Origin: Rhizobiales bacterium 63-22
GTDB lineage: Bacteria; Pseudomonadota; Alphaproteobacteria; Rhizobiales; Rhizobiaceae
Direction of reading: 5' to 3'
DNA length: 50,555 nt
Assembly: GCA_001898995.1 (NCBI GenBank)
Contig: MKVZ01000008.1
Coordinates: forward strand, 1-50,555
The translations under genes were made by a program, and so were the position numbers. The notes under the pieces are model-generated. The model saw only the letters and a program-made list of their open reading frames with translations. It searched no databases and had not been told where the DNA came from. This document shows, piece after piece, positions 26,135 to 34,258 of this stretch (its first letter is position 1; the number at the start of each line of letters is the position of its first letter).

Positions 26135-26548
26135 CTATTCGGCCACCGCAACCGTGTTCGCAAAGCACGACGCGATTGTTTTGTTGGCTCCGAGCTTCCT
26201 AGCCCATTTGGCAATCTCTGGCGCTTCCCCCTTGTTCGCAACGCCACCCCAGACATCTTTAAACACCGGTTTGCCGGACGAGGAATCGAAGAAGAAATAA
26301 CCGGGGTCTGCGACGGGTGTTGAGGCGTAGACGACAGTCCATGTGCCGGCCTGCATAATGGAATCGATGTCGACTTTCGAAGGCTTCACCTTCACTTCAA
26401 GGCTTCTCGAAATGAGGACGGCATATTCCTTCCTGAGTTCGCTTGTCAGAGTTCGATCGACTCCAGCGCAAGGATCCGCGGCAAAGGATGGCTTCGCGAT
26501 TAACAACGCAAACAACGTTGCCGGAATAGCATATCGTGCGAATGGCAT
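26135..26548 (-). CDS. Secreted hypothetical protein
   Basis: The 137-residue protein has a clear signal peptide (cleavage near residue 23, SFA-AD) and two cysteines (about 27 and 129) that could form a disulfide in the periplasm. The body (RTLTSELRKEYAVLISRSLEVKVKPSKV, SGKPVFKDVWGG) has no family I recognise. Base composition is visibly less GC-rich than the core genes around it, which hints at acquisition. No partner genes are nearby. Confidence 0.65.
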   Translation of the reverse strand: MPFARYAIPATLFALLIAKPSFAADPCAGVDRTLTSELRKEYAVLISRSLEVKVKPSKVDIDSIMQAGTWTVVYASTPVADPGYFFFDSSSGKPVFKDVWGGVANKGEAPEIAKWARKLGANKTIASCFANTVAVAE

Positions 26549-26979
26549 AAGTTATTCCCCTCCGCTAAAAGTAGTATTGAACCGCAAGTCTCACGCCGAA
26601 ACAAGAGGCGCGGAGGCATTCGCTGAAAAACCATCAAGGAAATCAAGTCGACGGGTGCGCAGCTTTTCCTGCTTTCGAGAACGAGACCGATGAATTTTTG
26701 CTGATCCTTTTCGAAAACGGATTGCATCTTATGCACGAGCGCGTTCTCGACGGAACCCGCAAGCGGCTGATGAACAGGCTGCTCGCCCCTGCCTTTGTCC
26801 ACGCTCGAGTGGAAAACCTCGAAGGACCGAACTGGCCGCGCTTGGGCGTGATACGCGGATCGCACAGTGGACGGAACCGAGCGCCGAAAATGGAAACGGC
26901 CCGAAACGGAAACCCGCAAACCGCTTATTCGACGGTTATGGGCAGGTTTTGCTGATTGTCGCCAAGGTATTGAAATTGG
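26549..26979. other. Gene-free stretch before tRNA-Glu
   Basis: About 430 bases with open frames on both strands but none with a recognisable domain, good ribosome site or normal codon use. Composition is lower in GC than nearby core genes. It may hold remains of lost genes next to a tRNA; I cannot identify any. Confidence 0.4.
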
Positions 26980-27054
26980 TGGTACGCCCAAGGGGAATCG
27001 AACCCCTGTTTGCGCCGTGAGAGGGCGCCGTCCTGACCGCTAGACGATGGGCGC
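26980..27054 (-). tRNA. tRNA-Glu (anticodon CTC)
   Basis: On the minus strand the full cloverleaf is present: 7-bp acceptor stem (GCGCCCA with TGGGCGT, first pair G-T), D arm, anticodon stem GCGCC/GGCGC with loop CTCTCAC giving anticodon CTC, T arm GGGG-TTCGATT-CCCC, and an encoded CCA end. It reads GAG codons. It lies at the border between lower-GC hypothetical DNA and core genes. Confidence 0.96.
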
Positions 27055-27149
27055 GGGTCGTTGAGACGACCGCTCATATAACCGTCTTTCCCGCAAAGCG
27101 CAATGCAGGAAAGACGAAGAAAATCGGCATTTTTTCAACATGCCCTTAT

Positions 27150-27173
27150 CCCGAAACCGGTGCCGGTTTCGGG
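27150..27173. repeat. 24-bp perfect palindrome
   Basis: CCCGAAACCGG-TG-CCGGTTTCGGG lies between the tRNA and the stop of the minus-strand membrane protein gene. It has no T-run. The core CCGAAA...TTTCGG is like the inner arms of the type A repeats, so it may be a fragment of one or a weak terminator. Confidence 0.5.
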
Positions 27174-27182
27174 AGACGTGCC

Positions 27183-27656
27183 TTATTGCGCGCCGCCGAG
27201 CTTGACGCGGCCGACGATGCGCGACTGGCGGTAATCGTATATGACAAGCTCCGTCCCGCCGTCGGGCAGCAGCGTCTCCAGCGAGATCAGATCACCCGAA
27301 AGGCTCTGCGACAAAAGGCGTGTGCCCGGCGTGAGGTCGATCTGCGATTCGACCATTTTTGGCGGTTCGGGCTTGGCCGGCTGGGCGGTCTGGGCCGGAA
27401 CGTCGCTATGGGCCTCGGCCGGCGTGGTTTGCGGCGCGCGATTGATCTTGTAGACAACGGCCACCAGCACCGCCATAAGACCGATCAGCATGACGCCGAT
27501 GGCGACCGCGAGCAGCCGCATCATCTTGCGGCGCACGCGTTCCATGGCCGGGTCGAGCCGGGAAGCCGGCTGCTCGTCGGTATAATAGTCCTGCTGGTAT
27601 TGCTGATGGCCCATATCCCGGTGATTCTGGTATCGGGGATGGTGTGTATCCTGCAT
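27183..27656 (-). CDS. Conserved single-pass membrane protein, unknown
   Basis: The protein has about 157 residues from the Met at 27656. A His/Gln/Tyr-rich cytoplasmic N-terminus is followed by one membrane helix (about residues 46-68, LLAVAIGVMLIGLMAVLVAVVY), a Pro-rich linker and a small periplasmic domain ending ELVIYDYRQSRIVGRVKL. It is recognisable as a conserved rhizobial protein of unknown role. An earlier Met at 27674 is possible but overlaps the divergent rluD region. Confidence 0.65.
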   Translation of the reverse strand: MQDTHHPRYQNHRDMGHQQYQQDYYTDEQPASRLDPAMERVRRKMMRLLAVAIGVMLIGLMAVLVAVVYKINRAPQTTPAEAHSDVPAQTAQPAKPEPPKMVESQIDLTPGTRLLSQSLSGDLISLETLLPDGGTELVIYDYRQSRIVGRVKLGGAQ

Positions 27657-27717
27657 TAGACGACTCCGGTCCATGACATGCTTTGCCGTTGCGCGTGATA
27701 ACGAAGGGAAGACACGA

Positions 27718-28722
27718 TTGAAAGAGCTAATTGCCGACACCGGTGCCGCGGGCAAGCGTCTCGACCAGTGGCTGGCCGCGGCATTGGGGCCGGAACTTTC
27801 CCGCAGCCGCGTTCAGTCCCTCATCGCCGATGGCCATGTGACCGTCGACGGCGCGACCGCCCGCGAGACGCGGCTGAAACTGCGCGAAGGCATGAAGATC
27901 GCCGTCGCGCTGCCGGAGCCGAAACCGGCCGAGCCGCAGGGCGAGGCCATTCCGCTCGACATTCTCCATGAGGACGATGACCTGATCGTGATCGACAAAC
28001 CCGCCGGGCTGGTCGTCCATCCGGGCAACGGCAACTGGACGGGAACGCTGGTCAATGCCCTGATATATCATTGTGGCGATAGCTTGTCCGGCATCGGCGG
28101 AATCCGCCGCCCCGGCATCGTCCATCGCCTCGACAAGGAGACGAGCGGCGTCATGGTCGTGGCCAAGAACGACCGCGCCCATCGCAGCCTCAGCGAGCAG
28201 TTCGCCGACCACGGCCGCACCGGCGATCTGGAGCGCGCCTATCTGGCGCTGGTCTGGGGCATGACGGAGCGGCCGCAGGGGTCCGTCGACGCCCATCTCG
28301 GCCGCTCGCACCGCGACCGCACCAAACAGGCGGTCGTGCGCGGGGATCGCGACGATGCCCGCCACGCCGTCACCCATTACGCAACGCAGGAGATATTCGG
28401 CGCGCAGGCCGATGCGACCGCGCTCGCCTCGCTCGTCGAATGCCGTCTGGAGACCGGGCGCACCCACCAGATTCGCGTACACATGGCCCATATCGGCCAT
28501 CCGCTGGTCGGAGACATGGATTACGGCAGCGCCTACAAGACCAAGGCCAACAAACTGCCCGAGCCGCTGAAGGAGCATGTGCTCGGCTTCCGCCGGCAGG
28601 CGCTGCACGCATGGCTTCTCGCCTTCACCCACCCCGCCACCGGCGAGGTCATGCGCTTCGAGGCGCCGCTGCCGCGTGACATGGCCGAACTGGTGGAAAG
28701 CTTCCGACGCTATTCTGGTTAG
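27718..28722 (+). CDS. rluD: 23S rRNA pseudouridine synthase, RluA/RluD family
   Basis: The 334-residue protein has an N-terminal S4 RNA-binding domain (RLDQWLAAALGPELSRSRVQSLI) and the catalytic motif HRLDKETSG with the active Asp at about residue 140, followed by RTHQIRVHMAHIGHPLVGD. It modifies uridines of 23S rRNA helix 69 in the RluD class; the exact site is inferred. The TTG start at 27718 is chosen for its GAAGGGAAG ribosome site; an ATG at 27673 would add 15 residues but has none. Confidence 0.9.
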   Translation: MKELIADTGAAGKRLDQWLAAALGPELSRSRVQSLIADGHVTVDGATARETRLKLREGMKIAVALPEPKPAEPQGEAIPLDILHEDDDLIVIDKPAGLVVHPGNGNWTGTLVNALIYHCGDSLSGIGGIRRPGIVHRLDKETSGVMVVAKNDRAHRSLSEQFADHGRTGDLERAYLALVWGMTERPQGSVDAHLGRSHRDRTKQAVVRGDRDDARHAVTHYATQEIFGAQADATALASLVECRLETGRTHQIRVHMAHIGHPLVGDMDYGSAYKTKANKLPEPLKEHVLGFRRQALHAWLLAFTHPATGEVMRFEAPLPRDMAELVESFRRYSG

Positions 28723-28941
28723 AAAATTTTGCGGGCGGAAGATGCGGCCGTCCCGCGCTTTCCGGTGAAGTTCGTTCAAAAATGGTAAACAGATTGTTTC
28801 ACTTGTTAAAGCACCGTGCTTTTGCCAGAATCATGCCTATATAAAGAGGTTCGCGTGGAATGTGCCGGGGACCTCCCGTAAGGCAATCCACGCGGCAGGC
28901 TTGCCACACGGGAGCCTGAAGTTCTCGAAGGAGGGTGCTCC

Positions 28942-29853
28942 ATGGCCCAGATGAGTCTTCCCAGCATAACGTCCGGCGACGGCGGCCTGACCCGTTATCT
29001 GGAGGAAATCCGCCGTTTCCCCATGCTTGAGCCGCAGGAAGAATACATGCTGGCCAAGCGCTACCACGAGCACGCCGATCCCAAGGCGGCGCACAAGCTG
29101 GTGACGAGCCACCTGCGCCTCGTGGCCAAGATCGCCATGGGCTATCGCGGTTACGGCCTGCCGATCGGCGAGGTCATCTCGGAAGGCAATGTCGGGCTGA
29201 TGCAGGCGGTCAAGCGCTTCGAGCCGGAGCGCGGCTTCCGTCTCGCCACCTATGCCATGTGGTGGATCAAGGCTTCCATACAGGAATATATCCTGCGTTC
29301 GTGGAGCCTCGTGAAGATGGGCACCACGGCCAACCAGAAGCGGCTGTTCTTCAACCTGCGCAAGATGAAGAGCAAGATTCAGGCGCTGGACGACGGCGAC
29401 CTCAATCCTGATCAGGTCAAGCAGATCGCGACCCGGCTCAATGTCAGCGAGGACGAGGTGGTGTCGATGAACCGCCGCCTGTCCGGCGACGCCTCGCTCA
29501 ACGCGCCGCTGCGCGCCTCGGAAGGCGAGGCGGGCGAATGGCAGGACTGGCTGGTGGACGACAGCAGCAGCCAGGAGCAGACGCTGATCGAGCAGGACGA
29601 GCTGGAAAGCCGCCGCGCCCTGCTGGAACAGGCGATGGACACGCTGAACGACCGTGAGCGGCGCATCTTCGAGGCGCGCCGCCTGTCCGACGATCCGATG
29701 ACGCTGGAAGACCTGTCGACCGAGTTCGGCATCAGCCGCGAGCGCGTGCGCCAGATCGAGGTGCGCGCCTTCGAGAAGGTGCAGGCCGCCGTCAAGGCCG
29801 CCGCGCACAAGCAGCAGAAGGCGCTGGTCCATGCCGAGGCCGCGCCCGCCTGA
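28942..29853 (+). CDS. rpoH: RNA polymerase heat-shock sigma factor RpoH (sigma-32)
   Basis: The 303-residue sigma factor has region 2 (HKLVTSHLRLVAKIAMGYRGYG, EGNVGLMQAVKRFEP, FRLATYAMWWIKASIQEYILRSWS), the RpoH box QKRLFFNLRK at about residue 130, and a region 4 helix-turn-helix (TLEDLSTEFGISRERVRQIE). It directs heat-shock and envelope-stress genes. A GAAGGAGGG ribosome site precedes the start. The 219-base upstream gap has no convincing promoter by eye. A strong terminator follows. Confidence 0.97.
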   Translation: MAQMSLPSITSGDGGLTRYLEEIRRFPMLEPQEEYMLAKRYHEHADPKAAHKLVTSHLRLVAKIAMGYRGYGLPIGEVISEGNVGLMQAVKRFEPERGFRLATYAMWWIKASIQEYILRSWSLVKMGTTANQKRLFFNLRKMKSKIQALDDGDLNPDQVKQIATRLNVSEDEVVSMNRRLSGDASLNAPLRASEGEAGEWQDWLVDDSSSQEQTLIEQDELESRRALLEQAMDTLNDRERRIFEARRLSDDPMTLEDLSTEFGISRERVRQIEVRAFEKVQAAVKAAAHKQQKALVHAEAAPA

Positions 29854-29872
29854 AAATACAGCGTTTGACAGC

Positions 29873-29903
29873 AAAAAGGCCGCGTGAAGCGGCCTTTCTT
29901 TTT
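29873..29903 (+). terminator. Rho-independent terminator after rpoH
   Basis: A 9-bp stem (AAAGGCCGC / GCGGCCTTT) with a GTGAA loop is followed by CTTTTT. It begins 20 bases after the rpoH stop. Confidence 0.9.
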
Positions 29904-29944
29904 ATGATTCCGGCTTTGCCGGAAATGCTCTGCCGGAGCGCCGG

Positions 29945-30244
29945 TTACTTGGCCGGGCCGCCCTGATGCTTGCAATGCTCGCGGAACTTCTTGCGTTCCT
30001 TGCCTTTGAGTCCCTGCTTGTCGGCAGCGGCCGAGCAGGCCTTGGAGACGGCGGCCTTCTGATCGGAGGTCATCGTCATCTTCTTCGTCTTGGTTGCCTT
30101 CTTGACCGCCGGAGCCGTCTGGGTGGTCGTGGCCGCCGGGGCAGTGGTCTTGGCGGGCGCGGCGGTCTGCGCCATGGCGGCGCCTGCGCAAAGGGAAAGA
30201 GCCAGCGCGAGGGCCTGGCCTGCTGCAAAGGCACGTATCTTCAT
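29945..30244 (-). CDS. PsiF-like small secreted protein
   Basis: The protein has 99 residues from the Met at 30244. A signal peptide (cleaved near AMA-Q, residue 25) is followed by a Thr/Ala/Pro/Lys linker and a C-terminal PsiF-type repeat (KAACSAAADKQGLKGKERKKFREHCK-like, with two Cys). PsiF was named for phosphate-starvation induction in E. coli; its role is unknown. A longer frame to 30322 lacks a signal peptide at its start and is rejected. Confidence 0.8.
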   Translation of the reverse strand: MKIRAFAAGQALALALSLCAGAAMAQTAAPAKTTAPAATTTQTAPAVKKATKTKKMTMTSDQKAAVSKACSAAADKQGLKGKERKKFREHCKHQGGPAK

Positions 30245-30448
30245 CTTTTCCACTCCAAGTGATCGATTGGAAAGCCGGCAGGCCGGCTCGTTGCTTGCAC
30301 GCGTATCGACTGCCTGAATCATGGCATTAATACGGCGTTAACTTTCCCGGCGCCGCACGGCGCGGCCCCTGCCCGCCAATTCCAAAAAACATTATATAAC
30401 AACCCTGTATCCCAACGTTACTGCCCGCCGAAACGGCTCCGGAAACGG

Positions 30449-30480
30449 AAAAGGCCGCCAACGGCAACACCGGGCGGCCC
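30449..30480 (-). terminator. Terminator after the 524-residue membrane protein gene
   Basis: On the minus strand a 7-bp stem (GGCCGCC / GGCGGCC) with a 13-base loop is followed by TTTTCC. It lies 36 bases beyond the stop at 30516. Confidence 0.65.
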
Positions 30481-30515
30481 TGCATCACATCTCCCCACGG
30501 CTCCGCCGCGGCGGG

Positions 30516-32090
30516 TTATTTATCCCCCAGAACCTCGCTGAACGCCTTGTCGCCCGGCACGCCCTTTTCCAGGCTGATGAGCGCGCGGCGGCCATTGCGA
30601 TAGGTGATCGGAATGTCGATCCATTGCAGCTTGCGCATGAGCGACAGGTTGGTGTCCTGCGCGGTGCGGGCATCATTGAGCCAGATGATGAAGAAGTTGT
30701 CGCCGATCTTGGACGGCACGGCGATCAGCGGATTGCCGGGCGCCTGTTCCGTATCCTTGAACGTTATGCGCTGGACGTTGTCGATCGCGCCGCCGGGGAA
30801 ATTGTCCGGCACGGTGAAGACCAGTTCGATAAGGTGGCTCGCCGGGATCGACTGGTCCGTGTTCTTGCGGATCGTCATCTTCAGGCTGACCTTGCTCGAC
30901 GGCATGGTAACGGTGGCGCGCACCGCCGGCTGGGCGGTCTGGCCGTCGCCGGCGCCGTCCTGAATGACCGACCAGACCACGCTGCCCTTCTCGACCGAAC
31001 CCTGTTCGGCACCGCCGCGTTCCTCATAGAGCAGCGCCTGCTGGCCCACGGGCACAGCCTGCTGTTGCGCCTGTGCGGCCTGCGGCGCGCCTGGCTGGGT
31101 TGCCGGCGGATTTGCCGGCTGGGCATTGCCCGCATTTGCGTTCGGCTGGCCGGCATTGGCCTGCGCGCTGCCGCCCGGCGACGCCGCCGCCGTGGACTTG
31201 CCCTCGCCGATGCCCGGCGTGCCGCCCGCCGGTCCGTTATCCACCTCGGTGCCGTCCGGCAGGAGGCGCTGGGTCATCTTCTGGACGCCCTGCGGCGGCT
31301 GCTGGCCCTGCGGCTGATTCGCCGTGGCGTTGTTGCTGGCGGTATTCGTGCCGGCGGCTGGCGGGGTGACCGTGTTTCCGGGCGTCGCCGGAGCGCTTTT
31401 GCGTCCGAACCCGGCAGCCAGTTCATGCAGCCTGTCCTTGTGCAGCCATGCCGCATAACCGCCGCCGCCGAGCACCAGCAGGACGAGGACGGCAACGGCG
31501 ATCCCCTTGTAGGAGCGCCCTCCCCGTTCCGATATGCGTTCGGCATATTCGCTGCGGCGCGCCTCGGCCTTTTCCCGGACGCGGTCGAACTTCCAGTCGT
31601 CGTGATCTCCGGCGGAGAAAGGCGGTCGCTGCTGCCCTTCGCCGATCGCCTCCTCCTGCTTCTTTTCCGGCGTGGCCCTGCCGCGTTCGCCGCGTGACGA
31701 TGCGGCGGGAACAGCGGCCTCATCGTGCTGGTCGCGATCCCGCTCCAGCCCCTGGCGCTCCACCCGGTCGTGATCGGCATTGCGGCCGTCGTCCCGCGCG
31801 GGAGCTTGGCTGGCGAAACTCTGGTTCGCTTCCTGAAGGAAATCCTCGAGCGCGTCGTCCAGCGGCTCCTCGGCCTCCTGCGCGGGCGGCGCATAGGAAG
31901 CCTCGACCGCGGCGATGGCGTCCTCCAGCAGGTTGCGCTGGCGGATGGCGACCGCCTGCGAGGCATTGGCCGTGACCAGCTTCTGCTCGATCGTAGCCCG
32001 CGCCTTGGCGTAGACGCGCTGGCGCAATTCGGGCGACTTGTCCGCCTGCGCGTCGATCGTCTTCTTCAGTACCGCAACAAAATCCGCCAT
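30516..32090 (-). CDS. Large conserved membrane protein with disordered linkers, unknown
   Basis: The 524-residue protein has four parts. Residues 1-90 are helical and acidic. Residues 90-190 are very rich in charged residues. One membrane helix lies at 195-216. A Gln/Asn/Ala/Pro-rich disordered periplasmic linker (about 225-370) leads to a compact C-terminal domain (about 375-524) with VSLKMTIRKNTDQSIPASHLIEL and RNGRRALISLEKG. It looks like an envelope protein with a tethered periplasmic domain. I do not know its family function. It follows purA on the same strand but has its own terminator. Confidence 0.7.
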   Translation of the reverse strand: MADFVAVLKKTIDAQADKSPELRQRVYAKARATIEQKLVTANASQAVAIRQRNLLEDAIAAVEASYAPPAQEAEEPLDDALEDFLQEANQSFASQAPARDDGRNADHDRVERQGLERDRDQHDEAAVPAASSRGERGRATPEKKQEEAIGEGQQRPPFSAGDHDDWKFDRVREKAEARRSEYAERISERGGRSYKGIAVAVLVLLVLGGGGYAAWLHKDRLHELAAGFGRKSAPATPGNTVTPPAAGTNTASNNATANQPQGQQPPQGVQKMTQRLLPDGTEVDNGPAGGTPGIGEGKSTAAASPGGSAQANAGQPNANAGNAQPANPPATQPGAPQAAQAQQQAVPVGQQALLYEERGGAEQGSVEKGSVVWSVIQDGAGDGQTAQPAVRATVTMPSSKVSLKMTIRKNTDQSIPASHLIELVFTVPDNFPGGAIDNVQRITFKDTEQAPGNPLIAVPSKIGDNFFIIWLNDARTAQDTNLSLMRKLQWIDIPITYRNGRRALISLEKGVPGDKAFSEVLGDK

Positions 32091-32250
32091 TCCGTCCTAC
32101 CCGGTTTCCGCCAGTTCAGGATGCAATAAATGTCCCAATAATCACAATAATCAAGCGAAAGCAAAGCGGGACCGGCTATTAGGCGAAGGTTTTCAAAACG
32201 ATGCGGCAAAAAGGCGGCACCCTGGTTTTAACGCGCCGCCTGTTTTGCGG

Positions 32251-32277
32251 AAAACGGATTCGAGGTTCCCGAATCCG
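32251..32277 (-). terminator. Rho-independent terminator after purA
   Basis: On the minus strand CGGATTCG / CGAATCCG (8 bp, 7-base loop) is followed by TTTT. It lies 17 bases past the purA stop. Confidence 0.8.
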
Positions 32278-32294
32278 CCGCATGGAACCGAATA

Positions 32295-33584
32295 TCAGTC
32301 CTGAAACGGATCGGTGACGAGGATGGTGTCCTCGCGCTCCGGGCTGGTGGACAGCAGCGCCACCGGCGCGCCGATCAGTTCCTCGATATGGCGCACATAT
32401 TTGACCGCCTGCGCCGGAAGAGCGGCCCACGAGCGCGCGCCCGCGGTCGTTTCCGACCAGCCCGGCAGCGTCTCGTAGATCGGCTTGACGCGCGCCTGCG
32501 CGTCCATGGAGGTCGGCAAGGTGTCGATGCGCTTGCCGTCGAGTTCGTAGGCCACGCAGATCTTGATCTCCTCCAGCCCGTCCAGCACGTCGAGCTTGGT
32601 GAGCGCGATGCCCTTGATGCCCGATGTGCGCACCGTCTGGCGCACGATGACGGCGTCGAACCAGCCGCAGCGGCGCTTGCGCCCCGTCACCACGCCGAAT
32701 TCATGGCCCTTCGTGCCGAGAAAATCGCCGATCTCGTCATGAAGCTCGGTCGGGAACGGGCCTTCGCCGACGCGGGTGGTATAGGCCTTGGTGATGCCGA
32801 GCACATAGCCGATGGCCGTGGGGCCGAGGCCGGAACCCGCAGCCGCCTGCCCCGCCACCGTGTTGGAGGAGGTGACGAAGGGATAGGTGCCGTGGTCGTT
32901 GTCGAGCAGCGCGCCCTGCGCGCCCTCGAAAAGGATGCGGTCGCCCGCCTTGCGGCGCTCGTCCAGCACGCGCCAGACCTGATCCATATAGGGCAGGATC
33001 TCGTCCGCCACCGAGGTCAGCTCCTGCATGATGGTGGCGACCGCGATTTCCGGCAGGCCCATGCCGCGCCGCAGCGCGTTGTGGTGCGAGAGCAGGCGCT
33101 CGACCTTGGCTTCCAGCGAGGCCGGCTCGGTGAGGTCGACGACGCGGATGGCGCGGCGGCCGACCTTGTCCTCGTAGGCCGGGCCGATGCCGCGCTTGGT
33201 GGTGCCGATCTTGAGGCCGGAGGTCGCGCCCTCGCGCATGGCGTCGAGTTCGCGGTGGATGGAGAGGATCAGCGGCGCGTTCTCGGCGATGCGCAGCAGT
33301 TCCGGGTTGACCGCCACGCCCTGCCCGCGCAGTTTCTCCACCTCGGCCACGAAATGATGCGGATCGACCACCACGCCGTTGCCGATGATGCTGAGCTTGC
33401 CGCGCACCAGCCCGGAGGGCAGCAGCGAGAGCTTGTAGCTGACGCCGTCGATGACCAGCGTATGACCGGCATTGTGGCCGCCCTGATAGCGCACGATGAC
33501 ATCGGCGCGTTCGGACAGCCAGTCGACGATCTTACCCTTGCCCTCGTCGCCCCACTGCGACCCGACGACAACCACATTTGCCAT
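32295..33584 (-). CDS. purA: Adenylosuccinate synthetase
   Basis: The 429-residue enzyme has the GTP-binding loop [11 protein letters not shown] near the N-terminus, the [11 protein letters not shown] segment, and the conserved [13 protein letters not shown] block. It makes adenylosuccinate from IMP, Asp and GTP, the first step from IMP to AMP. The start at 33584 has AAGGAG upstream and gives the standard N-terminus; the frame is open 23 codons further. Monocistronic. Confidence 0.97.
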   Translation of the reverse strand: MANVVVVGSQWGDEGKGKIVDWLSERADVIVRYQGGHNAGHTLVIDGVSYKLSLLPSGLVRGKLSIIGNGVVVDPHHFVAEVEKLRGQGVAVNPELLRIAENAPLILSIHRELDAMREGATSGLKIGTTKRGIGPAYEDKVGRRAIRVVDLTEPASLEAKVERLLSHHNALRRGMGLPEIAVATIMQELTSVADEILPYMDQVWRVLDERRKAGDRILFEGAQGALLDNDHGTYPFVTSSNTVAGQAAAGSGLGPTAIGYVLGITKAYTTRVGEGPFPTELHDEIGDFLGTKGHEFGVVTGRKRRCGWFDAVIVRQTVRTSGIKGIALTKLDVLDGLEEIKICVAYELDGKRIDTLPTSMDAQARVKPIYETLPGWSETTAGARSWAALPAQAVKYVRHIEELIGAPVALLSTSPEREDTILVTDPFQD

Positions 33585-33739
33585 TGAAGCTGCTCCTTGG
33601 CTTCTTTTGTAAACCCAAGGATCGAAATGCCCCGCGCGCGAAAAAAGCGGCAAAGGGGCGCTGATCCCTCGTCTCTATACAGACTGAATCACCCGCGCGC
33701 GAGACCTTCGTGAAAGAAATCCGCGATTTTCGGCCGGTT

Positions 33740-34258
33740 TTATCCGGCGCGGACCATATAGAGCGCCCCGTCCGAATAGGTCTTGAGCTTCCCGGCCAGT
33801 TGCGGCAGATCGCGCGCGACGAAGCCCTTCTTTTCCCAGAAGCCCTGCGAGCCGCTGACGGCCACCAGCGACATGGTGGCAAAGCCGTCGGTTTCGGCCT
33901 GCGCGGCCATGAGTTCGACCACGCGGGTGGCGTTGCCGCCGGAGCGCGCTTCCGGCAGGAGCGCGATATCGTGGATGTAATAGGTGTTGGTATCTTCCGG
34001 CAGTTCGCCCAGAACGGCGTTCAGCGCCGGCACGGTGTCGAGCTGCCAGGGATAGCTGACGCCGTAGCCCAGAATCTCGTTGCCGCGCTCCAGCACGAAG
34101 CACCCGTCGGGGTAGAGCATGAAACGGTCGCGGAACACCGCCTCGTCCTCGAAGAAATCGGCATGAACGACATTGGCCACTGCCGTCACGCGCGCGATGT
34201 CGCGCGCCTGCATATGCCGCCATTCCGGCTGTTCCAACTCCTGCACCATCTGTCTCAA
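33740..34258 (-). CDS. GNAT N-acetyltransferase
   Basis: The 172-residue protein has a GNAT core: YYIHDIALLPEARSGGNATRVVELM holds the central strand and the acetyl-CoA loop, the latter being a weak version (RSGGNAT instead of RGxGxA). FWEKKGF is the usual C-terminal mark. Substrate unknown. Its first 4 bases overlap the serA stop, so it is co-transcribed with serA and may act on a related metabolite, but that is only a guess. Confidence 0.8.
   Translation of the reverse strand: MRQMVQELEQPEWRHMQARDIARVTAVANVVHADFFEDEAVFRDRFMLYPDGCFVLERGNEILGYGVSYPWQLDTVPALNAVLGELPEDTNTYYIHDIALLPEARSGGNATRVVELMAAQAETDGFATMSLVAVSGSQGFWEKKGFVARDLPQLAGKLKTYSDGALYMVRAG

Noticed and set aside
26698..26955. 85-codon frame on the + strand and a 163-codon frame on the - strand
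   Set aside because: Neither has a good start signal, family resemblance or fitting codon use; the minus frame also runs through the tRNA region.
32388..33587. 399-codon open frame antisense to purA
   Set aside because: Shadow frame with no ribosome site or recognisable domain.
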